64,000 bases of DNA from Crocodylus rhombifer. Lineage: Eukaryota; Chordata; Crocodylia; Crocodylidae. The stretch is from assembly GCA_038503035.1 (NCBI GenBank), contig JAVSML010000964.1, forward strand, positions 248,001-312,000, written 5' to 3'. Below the pieces are notes generated by a model that saw nothing but the letters and a program-made list of their open reading frames with translations, searched no databases and was not told where the DNA came from. Within the stretch, counting starts at the first letter, position 1. Every line of letters begins with the position of its first letter. The translations under genes were made by a program, and so were the position numbers. Shown in pieces: positions 1-9,189 of this stretch.

Positions 1-640
1 GTAAAACTATATGGAGACATGCTTATACATATATAGACACACAGACACTTCTCCCTAATTCACTTTAAAGAAGCCAAAATCTAACTGATTATATGGCATT
101 GCCTTTGTAAATCAAAGGACATTGTGATGTCTAGATTAAACAAAATTGTCATTGTAAATCTATACTATGTTAAGATGTCAAGGCAATAGTCAAATTACAT
201 TTTTACTTTATGGAGAAAATATTAGGATGTTAACATTGTACAAGACCATCAGTATGTGTTTGCCGAGACAACATCAGTATAGAGCTACAGGAAAGCAGGA
301 CAAAGCTACCTTTTGGAGATTAAATGACATGAAATGTAAATGTAGTAGCAAAAATGTAATCTCCAAAGACTAGAATATTATAGCAAAGTCAAACTGTATC
401 AATATGAGCCTGGTTCACCAATATAGGTTGAGTTATATTGTGTCCATAGATGTAATTGCAAAATAACACATCAAAACAGTTGCACAAAACACTCAGTATG
501 TAATGAGCCACCCAGAATAAAGCAGTACATTTTTGACTGTCTGAGATTCTTGAACTCTTCCTGAATAGACACACTGGCCACTTAGCTATGGGAGGGACAC
601 TGGAGAACACACCTGATCGGACCCAGACCTGGAATGGGAC
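1..640. other. AT-rich sequence, no gene recognised
   Basis: Only short chance reading frames with no domain resemblance. No repeat family is recognised. It is probably intergenic or intronic. Confidence 0.5.
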
Positions 641-1175
641 CCAGTCAGAGTGAAAGAGAGCTATGTGTCAAGGCCCACACCTGTGTTTCCCAAGCTACAT
701 CATAACCCCCCCAGTGACTCCTGGATGAACCCCAATGGCACTACCAAACACCCTAGCAAAGTCTGGCCCATCTTCATCCAATATTTGCAGTCAGGACAGA
801 ACTGGACCATTGAGGAGATGGGAGATCTCATCACCATCTGGAGAGAGAAGACCCAGGAGCATCTCCACAGCATCCACTACAGCTAGGTGTAGCAGTGGAT
901 TACAGATGAGTGTAGAGACCACAACTGGGCCTGTCTACAGTGCAGGGCCAAAAACAAATGAATGAAGACCTGCTTCAAGCTTATTCACAGTGCCAACAAG
1001 ACTTCCAGAGGCATGAGGCAAGCCATGCTCTTCTGTGAGGAGCTGTCCTGCTTTGTCTTAAGTGATAGGGTTGTCTTTATCCCACACACATATGCTACCA
1101 GTGGGGAGGAGTAGCAGCTAGTGGCAGGAGGCCCGCAATAGAAGGCACCCTTGTAACAGGCAGACAACTGCAGCC
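640..1175 (+). pseudogene. Decayed Myb/SANT-like (trihelix) domain fragment, Harbinger-type
   Basis: A 78-codon frame at 650-886 carries the spacing of a Myb/SANT-like DNA-binding domain. A WPIF start is followed by NWTIEEMGDLITIWREK, with the W...EE...L...W pattern typical of trihelix/MSANTD proteins and of the Myb-like second protein of PIF/Harbinger transposons. Past the stop, another frame (about 960-1100) keeps a plausible continuation: a lysine/asparagine stretch, then a methionine-rich helix ending in CEELSC, which resembles the YEELD end of this domain. Such proteins bind DNA; in Harbinger elements they help bring transposase to DNA. The frame is broken by at least one frameshift and has no intact start region, so it is a relic. 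Inference: a fossil Harbinger element or a retrocopy of an MSANTD-like gene. The family call is from pattern recognition only. Confidence 0.45.
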
Positions 1176-4100
1176 CCAAGGGGGTTATTTGAGGGGGTAG
1201 GGGAACCTGAAAAGATGTTGTAGCAGACCTAGTCCCTGCTAAACAGTTCTCTCAGCATGGCAGTGAAGCCTGCCACCTTCTTAGAATACAAGGCTTCTCA
1301 AGGACCCAATGCCAGATGAGTTGCATGAGGGTGTGCAACATGGCTTCCATACCCAATGGGAGATGGATACAGCAGAGTAGACTTAGCCTTTCCAGCTCAT
1401 GTCTCTGGCAGTGTGTCTGGCTGAGATATGGCAGGGGCCAAAACTTCTGCAGTTACATCCTATGTTATCAGAGAATTTTGATACATTTCACAAAGCTGCA
1501 GTGTCTCTTGTTTCTATTTTGAGGGATGACGCCTGCATGTTAGTGAGACGCCTGTGAAGGCTGCAATGGGGACTCATGGATGGGCTGCAACACAACTGAG
1601 GAGCATATGACAGATGTTCAGGGAAGATGGTGATGAAGCAAGGAGATACTAGAGGCCTTGGTAGCAATTTCCAAGTGCTAGGTATGTACTTCCAGGAGGC
1701 AGACCATGGGATTCAGAGACTTGGGTACCTGGTAACAGGAGGATCACCCGGAAATGCCCTAATGAGGGAGATGACATGGTTCATCAATACATCCTATATG
1801 ACACTGCATGCTAGACCACCACTCTAGCCATGAACCTCCCCACAGTGACCTGGTTGGCAATGAAGTGGAGCCTGTTGGGTAACTGCAAATGACATGTGTA
1901 ATTTCCTACAACCTCTGATGAGAGTTTTTTAGGGTGAAAAAAGGATATGCTGTAACTCCCGGGGCTGTAGACTTGTGTATGAGGAATAGGGATCCATTGC
2001 TGGGTGCAGGCTGGGGAACTGACATGCTAGACACAGTATTTGTGCTCCTTCAAATACCGAGTGTTTGCACAGTGCTCTATTGATAGGGATTCATTGATAG
2101 GGACTCAAGCTGCTCAAACTAAACCAAGCTATTGAGACCAGTTCATTTAAATGTGTGCATGCCCCCTGAGTATCTTGTGAGTGTGAACCTCACTGCACAT
2201 GAAGCTGCAATAGTCTGGGTTAAAGGTGCTGAAAACACTGTATCTTGAGAACTTCCTTCATTTTATAGGTTTATCATACCTGATTGTTATTTTGAGATGA
2301 CTTTTTTGCTTGTAATAACAACTTTGTACAGTGCAGGCTAACCTGAGTCATCACCAGTGAATTTCAAGGTACAGATAAGAAAGCATTTTGTTTGCAGTAT
2401 ATTAGATGTTATGGGTCAAATTCTGGTTTTAGCAGTATGCATGGAACTCCACTGATGTCAGCTGGGTTATTTGTATGTATATGAAAACAGAATATGGTCC
2501 TAAGTTCATAAGTATTCATAGGATCAGCAGAATCCTATCATTAGAAGACCTCCTGCACTTATAGGCAGTCAAACTCAGTAACTTACAATATTCTTTCAAG
2601 CCCAAACTTGTCACTGATAAATTTCCGTTTGACTAGAATAAATCTTCACATCTTTGATATCCACTGTTTTTGCCAAGACTTTCAAAAGTCTTGTAACAAA
2701 AGACATGGGAAATGAATTTGGGAAATAATATTTTCTTCTTTAGCTTGTTTCCAATTTCCATTATGTATGCTTGCATTTAAACTAAGTAAAAATAGCCCTC
2801 AACACTGGACTTTGTTATACTATCTCCATGGTATTGTAAGAGTCATGTTGTAGGCATAATGATCCAAAAATTATGTGAGGCAAGGATTTTTTAGGGGGTT
2901 ATCATTTATTGGACCAACTGTATGGCTGGGAACTTTAGGATAACAGACAATAGAGTTAGGCAGAGAAAAGAGCACTGCATTGCCTTTGCTTTGTAAGTCA
3001 GTGTAAATTTATTGGTTTTATCTCATGACAGTTTCACCACCCTGGAGTTTTGCTTTAAGATTTGGTATTAAAGCAACACAAAATTTAAAAGTGAAATTGG
3101 GATACTATCAGCCATATTGCACTGGCTTTTGTGTTTGAACCATGCATTGTTCATTTGACATTATTTTTATTCAGTGCCCTAAGTAAGCCTTAGATACCCT
3201 TGAAACTGGGCTGAATTCACAGGAAAGGTTCATGAACTTTAACAAATAATTTGATGAATATAATCTGATTGTTCTCTTTGCACTGAAAGCCAAAACTGGC
3301 CCTGTTTCTTGAATAGTTGAGTTTTCACTGAAAACATTTCATGCAGGTTTACTGAGGCCATTGGAGGCTCTTTTGACCTTTCTCCTAGAGAACCTTCCAA
3401 ATGAAACACATCTATTAAAACACACAGTGTGCCATACATGTTTCTTCAATTGAATTTTAAAATAAAATGCTTTGGTTTTTCAAATGTAGGAAAGGAGTTA
3501 TCTGCACGTGGAATACTGTGTTCTGAACACCTGATTAATGAAATGATAATGATGAACTGGGAAGAGATAAGCAAAGAATAATGGAGTAGGGGGACTGGTT
3601 TATGAAGACTGATTGAAAGTACTATACATTTTAAGAGTGGCTGGGGGTGCAGACATAAGTCAACAAATATCTGTCAGTTGTTTACACCCTTGAAGGAGTG
3701 TAATGTCAAAGTGATGCATTGAAATATAATACAAATTAATGTAAGTAATAGAAGGAATGTTTACAACAAGCATTACAAAATATTGCTTACAATGTTAATA
3801 ATATTCCTTAACATTTATTAGGTCTGGAAGATGATGGAAGTTCTATTGTATGGGATTTGTAAGTACAAATCACTTGGCAAATTAAAAAAGAAAGACTATA
3901 TATTCAGGGATAAAATAGAACTTTTATTTCTTTCTAGCATCTGTGAAGTACCTGAAAAAAAATAAAACAATGACTGCTAAAAGATGTATTTGTAATAACC
4001 ACCAAAATCCACTGTTAGAGGGTTTCTACTTAGAAGTGAGGTTCCATCTGATTCAGTTCCCTTAATCTACTACAAAGGATATGATACAAAAGATTTTTTC

Positions 4101-5554
4101 ATAATCTTTATCGTTCAAATACAAAAGCACAGCTTAAATGTTCTGGCTAAAATTTAGGTGGCTCTCTATGAAATCTATGTGTGTTTGGATGAAGAGGTTT
4201 CTGAAGAACAGAAGGGAAATGCCAGCTCTATTAGTGTCTGAGGCCAATTCAAAAAGAATCTTTTATTGGTGCCTTTTGTTAATAAACTCCCACCTCTCTT
4301 TTTTTCTACCATAAAAGCAAAGTGTTATAGTTATGTGCCTTTCAGTTGCATGTAGCTTACAGATTTGCAGAGACGAAGCAGCATTTTGAAAGCCTTGTCA
4401 AATAACAGAACTTCATGAAAAGCTTTTCCTTTCTGTGATTCTTTATCAGTATCTCCGCAGCTTTGGAGTACTGAGGAATGCACAGAGGGCATTGGAACAA
4501 GCAAGCTAGGCTGTAAGGCTATCATTTCTTAGGTGTATGTGTAGTGAGGGGAAACAGTCACCTCACTAGGTCAAGTTAACACAGAAAGCTGATCATCCAT
4601 TTCACCAAGGTAGTAGTGAAAAAATCTATTTGCGACAAGTAGTGGTGATTTGTCTGGAAATAGAACTGTTCAGTAGTTTAGCATGAAAAGAATTATCCTG
4701 ATCCAACTAACCTGAAATCCCTTTCCCTCTTGTCTTTCAAAGCATTTAAAATTCAAACCAGAATAAGATATGACATCTGCTTTGTTTTTAAAAACAAAAT
4801 TAGATGCAGCTATTACTAGTAGTTCAATGAATTTCATTTATTTATCAGGTAGAAATATGTTACCTTTGACAAAAGGCTTACAGAATTTCATGCAAGTGTA
4901 ATTTTCCTGGCATACAATATTGCCAGTTTGCTTTTATACCAAGGTCATGAATTTCAAAGTAAATTTAACCCTAATTTTATGTTGGAAGTCTCTGCAGATT
5001 TTTTTAAAGTCGGATGAAAATCTTCAATGAAGAATATAAAGCAACACATTTTCCATTAGAGAAACATATTGTTAATTTGTTAAACAAGTCACACCTGATT
5101 GCCAGTTACACCTCATTGGTATGCTGTTAAGACAGGCCCCTTCACATTTAGTTAGGCATTGTATCAAACGCCTTGCCAGTGTAGATGTTTTTCTTGGATC
5201 TTAGAAAACAATATTTTATACATACTCAAAAACAATAGCATTTGAATGACAATTATTTTCAACTTGTGATTTTTGATAGGGATGCTTAATTGTTATTCCC
5301 AGGCAAAAAACTTCATTAAGCTGGAGTTGAAGTTATAAATATTTATCAGTGACTTAAGGGAAAAATGCCTGAGAGAAACATGTAGTTTCAAAATAACAAA
5401 ACCAACATACATTTGCCTGGGAATTCATGACTAAGTTTACTTTCAAACCAAACCAAACCAAACCAAGTACTCCAAATATTTAAAAAATGCAATTAATATC
5501 ACCCCTGTAGCTTTAACTCTGCCTCTGTTCCTATCAGTCTCCATGCACATTATG
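1176..5554. other. AT-rich sequence with little recognisable content
   Basis: No gene is recognised. There is a 14-bp tandem duplication at 2079-2106 (unit ATTGATAGGGATTC, 13 of 14 matching). A four-unit AAACC-type pentanucleotide tract lies at about 5444-5466. Around 2405-2500 and 3000-3100 there are faint pieces resembling old palindromic amniote repeats. A frame at 1627-1827 (GYLVTGGSPGNALM) might be the eroded transposase partner of the Myb-like fragment upstream, but I cannot support that. Confidence 0.4.
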
Positions 5555-5652
5555 GTCCAGAGCAGGGTGGGCAATTATTTTGGTTACTTAAAGAATTTTG
5601 GTGAGCTGCCAAGACTGCACACATAAGATCCTTCAGAAAATATCTTTTGGGT

Positions 5653-5653
<1 letters not shown>

Positions 5654-5706
<53 letters not shown>
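5654..5706. repeat. (GT)n microsatellite
   Basis: About 26 uninterrupted GT dinucleotides inside the hAT-type element, followed by impure GTGGGG sequence running up to the assembly gap. Confidence 0.97.
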
Positions 5707-5707
<1 letters not shown>

Positions 5708-5750
5708 TGGGGAGTACTGAGGGGGGTGTGGTGTGTGGGGAATGGCTGTG

Positions 5751-5850
5751 NNNNNNNNNNNNNNNNNNNNNNNNNNNNNNNNNNNNNNNNNNNNNNNNNN
5801 NNNNNNNNNNNNNNNNNNNNNNNNNNNNNNNNNNNNNNNNNNNNNNNNNN
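5751..5850. other. Assembly gap of 100 N
   Basis: Exactly 100 N, a common placeholder for a gap of unknown size. G-rich sequence lies on both sides, which fits a sequencing or assembly failure in a low-complexity tract. Confidence 0.98.
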
Positions 5851-6447
5851 GGGGGGTAAGTCCTGCCTGCTTCTGCCCAGCCTGTACCATGCTGCTGCCT
5901 GCACCCACACTACACCTGCCCCAGCCAGCATGCACAGCTTCCTCATAGCCACCCAGGTACTACTCAACTACCCTTGCTTCTAGCAGTTCTTTCTCCTCCT
6001 TCTCCTTCCCCTGCTGTGCTGTTCTGGGCAGTAGATGACACAGGGAAGCAGCAGTGGCTGTGGGGACATACAGGTACCACATGCTCCGCCAGATCAGGGG
6101 GAAGCTGCAGCAAGACAGCTCCTCCCCAAGCATACAGGGCTCCAGCTCCAGCTCCAGCTTCAGCTCCATGTCACACTTCTACCCACTTCATCTACCCAGC
6201 GCAATGTAGATCTGCTTGTCTGGTGTGATTAAGCTGTGTGTGCTAGCTGGAGCCAAGGCCAGGCCTGGGGCTGGGGTGATGCCATCCGTGATCATGGGGC
6301 AGTTGCAGGTGGGAGTGTGGTGCAGACTGCCCCGGGTGGGACTCAGCCCTGTGTGGAGTACCACAGAGGCAGCCACAAACCAGATTCAATCAATTGTCAG
6401 GCCAGATCCAGCCTGTGGGCCGTATTTTGCCCACCCTTGGCCCAGAG

Positions 6448-6925
6448 TCTATATAGACATTAGCGCCTAAGTGAGATTCTATTCAAATCCCTGAAAATCA
6501 ATTAACATATCTATTCTTGAAATACACCATCATAGTGCTCTTAAGATTGAATTATAAAATAGTAGCAAGGAAGAGGAGGACCAATCCACCTTTTGCATTA
6601 ACAGTTTTTCAGGGTCTTGAGCACAGTGAAATATCATACTTACAGTCCTAATAGACAGAACAGAATCTGGCCCTATGTGTTTTAATATCAGGAATGTTTT
6701 GTTGAAGATCATATTATGAAGAAGAAATTAAGGAAATAAGTTGTCATTATACAACTGCAGCCACACTATCCTTACTGAATCCAGTTTATTTGAACGATAA
6801 ACTGGAACCAACAAAGTCTGGAATCCTTACTTCGATCTGAATATTTATGATTAATTTGGGAATTTGCCTATTATCTGTCAGTTTCCTTCCCTGTCATTTT
6901 AGATCTGTACAGTGTAAGTTATCTG
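6448..6925. other. AT-rich sequence, nothing recognised
   Basis: No domain-bearing reading frame and no repeat end was recognised. Confidence 0.45.
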
Positions 6926-6929
6926 AAGT

Positions 6930-7092
6930 TAGGTTCCCAAGTCCATATTTAGGCACCTAGATAAGTGACCTAATTATCAAAAGTGCTGTGCACTTAACAG
7001 CTGTCATTGACCTCAGTAGGAGCTGTTGGGTTTAGTACTTTTGAAAATGAGGTCACTTACATGAGCTCCTAAATTTAGACACTGATTTTAGC
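6930..7092. repeat. Palindromic (foldback) MITE-like repeat
   Basis: Two halves are imperfect inverted copies. The left half contains CACCTAGATAAGTGACCT, TCAAAAGTGCTGTGCAC and ACAGCT. The right half carries the inverse order AGCTGTTGGG, TACTTTTGAAAATGAGGTCA and GAGCTCCTAA. The centre is near 7012 (CATTGACCTCAGTAGGAG). Foldbacks with an AAGTGCTGAGCAC core are a familiar class of old amniote repeats; the exact family was not determined. Confidence 0.65.
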
Positions 7093-7738
7093 ACTAGGGA
7101 ATTGTGCCCCACTTAAGCCTTGCTTCCTGTTTCCTTTGTTACACCAGGCTTCTTCTCCATGAACTACCAAATAACGAAGGGGAGGGAAAACATCCCAGTG
7201 GTACAAAACAAGAGCATTTATGAGATGCTGACAGTAAATAAGCAAACAGAAGATGCAAAGGCCCGATGTTTCCAGTGTAAAGCTAATCTTCTTCATCAGA
7301 CCATGACTGAAAACAATGGAGTCAATTATTTATTTCCAAAAAATAGAGGGAATATTTAGGGTAGGAAATGAATTTAGCTTTTGGATGTCAGGCTATTTGT
7401 GTTCATTTGAGTTGATGAGTGCAGCAGCCATTGAATCATGGAAACTCCAAACAGAGCATTACTGTTTCATTATCGTGCTCAGGTAGTTTGCTCTCAGATC
7501 ATCATTTGAGGTGTTGATTTCACAGAATGAAATATCAACACTTTTGATCTAAACCAAAATTATGAAAAATATAGAATGCTAATTAAATGAGAATGACAAA
7601 ACTATGAAAAATAAACTTATTCTGAAAACTGTTAAACTACTTCATCTGGAGTCGCATTCCAGTGAAAAAGATACATTTATGCACTCTGATATCTTGTTGA
7701 TTATGCATTAGAGGATCAGAAGGAAATGCAAAGAAGAA
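7093..7738. other. Unassigned sequence
   Basis: A frame at 7135-7359 follows a pyrimidine tract and CAG and briefly looks exon-like. It resembles no protein I know and ends at a stop rather than a splice donor. The remainder is AT-rich with nothing recognised. Confidence 0.35.
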
Positions 7739-7740
7739 TT

Positions 7741-7820
7741 TATATGCTTCCAAACTGGGTGGCACAGTGCCTAACGTGTGGTCAACGGACTAAGATCCAG
7801 AACATGGTGATAGGCATCTA
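7741..7820 (+). repeat. Dispersed direct repeat, copy 1
   Basis: About 80 bp recurring at 8810-8895. Both copies share TATATGC, CCAAA.TGGGTGGCA, GTGCCTAAC, TGTGGTCAA, ATCCAGAACATG and GATAGGCA in the same order. This is probably a fragment of one repeat family present twice about 1.07 kb apart. Confidence 0.7.
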
Positions 7821-8114
7821 AGCTACCTGTATAGCAAAAGCAGAAAGGTAGATGCCTCAGGAGATAGATACAAAGACTTACATGCTAGGAAGAGTCACCT
7901 AGAGCTACCTTAGAGCTAGAGGAACATGAAGCAGAGGAGCGTATCTGAACTCCTGTCACTTCTCTGATATTTAGGTTCCATTTAGTTGGGATCCAGAGCC
8001 TGGAATCCACTCTAGAGGCTTGGTGCCTAAAAGTATTTTTTTGAAAGAAATGAGCAGAGCTGACATTATTTTAAGACACTGCCAGTAATAACAGAGCTGC
8101 ACACTCTTTCTACC

Positions 8115-8172
8115 CCTACTAGTTAGGGCGTTTACCAGGAAGTAGGACACCTGGGTTTTAGATCCTCTGTTA
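8115..8172 (+). repeat. tRNA-like SINE fragment
   Basis: TAGTTAGGGCGTTTACCAGG resembles a pol III A-box region, and CACCTGGGTTTTAGATCC resembles a B-box region (GGTTCRANTCC). The spacing is that of reptilian tRNA-derived repeats. No tRNA cloverleaf is intact, so it is not a tRNA gene. The family is uncertain. Confidence 0.4.
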
Positions 8173-8504
8173 CATTCACCCCACCAAAGAGTTCCTAACC
8201 AACAGGTTACAGGCCAGACTGGGTGAGGGTAGCTCCCACCTCTCCTGCTAAAGCTGCCATTGTACACATCAGAATGGAAGATTCATTGGGGCAGCATGAG
8301 AGCAAATAAGAGGGAGCCTGACTCTGTAAGTATAATCCTAGGCTTTTTTCTGTTTCTTCAATGACTGTTTAATGAAAAATATAAAGAGAGTCCAGGGAGC
8401 TGTGACTGGTATCTAAGACACCCCTTTCCCCCAGCTGAGTTCCTTAACTACTAACTAACAGAGCCATGCTCTTGCCTGTTTACTCTCCTTTTGTCTCCAT
8501 GGGC

Positions 8505-8800
8505 ACCTATACATGTGCCGGATGTCTGTTTCAACGTGTGCTAATTAGCACACATCGGAGCAGACTTAATTAATCAAGTCTTCTGCAGCATGTTAATTAG
8601 CACACTCCAACAGCCTCCATGTCGTGTCTATTCAGTGTCCCTACACTTCAAAATGGCAGCAGGGGCACTCGAACTCAAGCAACTTGAGCAAGCTTTAGTT
8701 CAAAATGTCCCTGCTGGAAATTTTGAAGCATGGGATGCTGAATACACTTGATGCTGCAAGCACTTTAATTACAGTGGCTCTCAGAGCCACTCTAATTAAA
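8505..8800. mobile_element. MITE-like element with AATTAGCACAC palindromes
   Basis: The left part CACCTATACATGTGCC resembles the GTCTACACATGC ends of the family seen elsewhere in the window. Inside is a perfect 18-bp palindrome GTGTGCTAATTAGCACAC (8536-8553), a near-palindrome at 8563-8582, and a repeat of TTAATTAGCACAC near 8592. There is no coding capacity. Borders are approximate. Confidence 0.4.
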
Positions 8801-8809
8801 AGGAGGACT

Positions 8810-8895
8810 TATATGCCTCCAAATTGGGTGGCATGGTGCCTAACCTTTAGGTGTGTGGTCAAAAAACTAAAATCCAGAACATGATGATAGGCACC
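8810..8895 (+). repeat. Dispersed direct repeat, copy 2
   Basis: Second copy of the unit at 7741-7820, with a few extra bases (CTTTAGG) after GTGCCTAAC. A C-rich tract follows at about 8899-8925. Confidence 0.7.
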
Positions 8896-9049
8896 ATGCC
8901 CCCACCCCCCCAACTCCACTCCACCCCAAAGCACGTATATAGACACTCCACAAGTCCTTTGTTATTTGCTGTATCTCTTCAACAGGAGAGATAGCCTGTT
9001 GCATGCTGGTTGAGGATATGTTCTGTGACAGACATCCGGCACAATTCAA

Positions 9050-9114
9050 TTATGAATTGGAAGACCTGGAAGCCATCAGAGGAAGGCCTAGAATCCAGGT
9101 CTTCCAATTCATAA
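9050..9114. repeat. Perfect 21-bp inverted repeat (hairpin)
   Basis: The left arm 9050-9070 (TTATGAATTGGAAGACCTGG plus A) and right arm 9094-9114 are exact reverse complements around a 23-bp spacer. The right arm lies in a minus-strand tRNA-like segment, so the hairpin may come from two head-to-head SINE pieces or from a palindromic repeat. Confidence 0.9.
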
Positions 9115-9140
9115 TCAAGTGCTTTAGCCACTATGCTATT
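9080..9140 (-). repeat. tRNA-like SINE fragment, minus strand
   Basis: Read on the minus strand, ATAGCATAGTGGCTAAAGC (A-box-like) is followed by CCTGGATTCTAGGCC (B-box-like), the order of a tRNA-derived SINE head. No intact tRNA structure. The family was not identified. Confidence 0.45.
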
Positions 9141-9189
9141 ATTTAAAATATAGGAACTGCACCCACATGCAATTGTGTTTTTGAACAAA

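Larger units (their letters stand above)
5563..6439. mobile_element. hAT-type non-autonomous DNA transposon with target-site duplication
   Basis: The left end CAGGGTGGGCAA (5563) and the right end TTTGCCCACCCTTG (to 6439) are inverted copies of each other. They match the general CAGGGGTGGGCAA ends of vertebrate hAT elements. The flanks GTCCAGAG (5555-5562) and GCCCAGAG (6440-6447) form an 8-bp target-site duplication with one mismatch, the size hAT transposases make. The interior has no transposase. It holds a GT microsatellite, a 100-N gap and an AGCTCC-type hexamer tract at about 6139-6166. The phrase GCCTGTGGGCCGTA just inside the right end is also typical of this repeat class. True length is unknown because of the gap. 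Confidence 0.75.

Noticed and set aside
1627..1827. Harbinger transposase fragment
   Set aside because: Only a vague similarity to a glycine/serine-proline block; too short and too weak to call.
5584..5983. Reading frames of 70-127 codons across the GT tract and N gap, on both strands
   Set aside because: They consist of dipeptide repeats from the microsatellite plus 34 undefined residues from the gap.
7135..7359. Possible exon after a pyrimidine tract and CAG
   Set aside because: Ends at a stop without a splice donor, resembles no known protein, and the minus strand is equally open.
8115..8172. Functional tRNA gene
   Set aside because: A- and B-box-like words are present but there is no cloverleaf or anticodon arm; it fits a SINE fragment.
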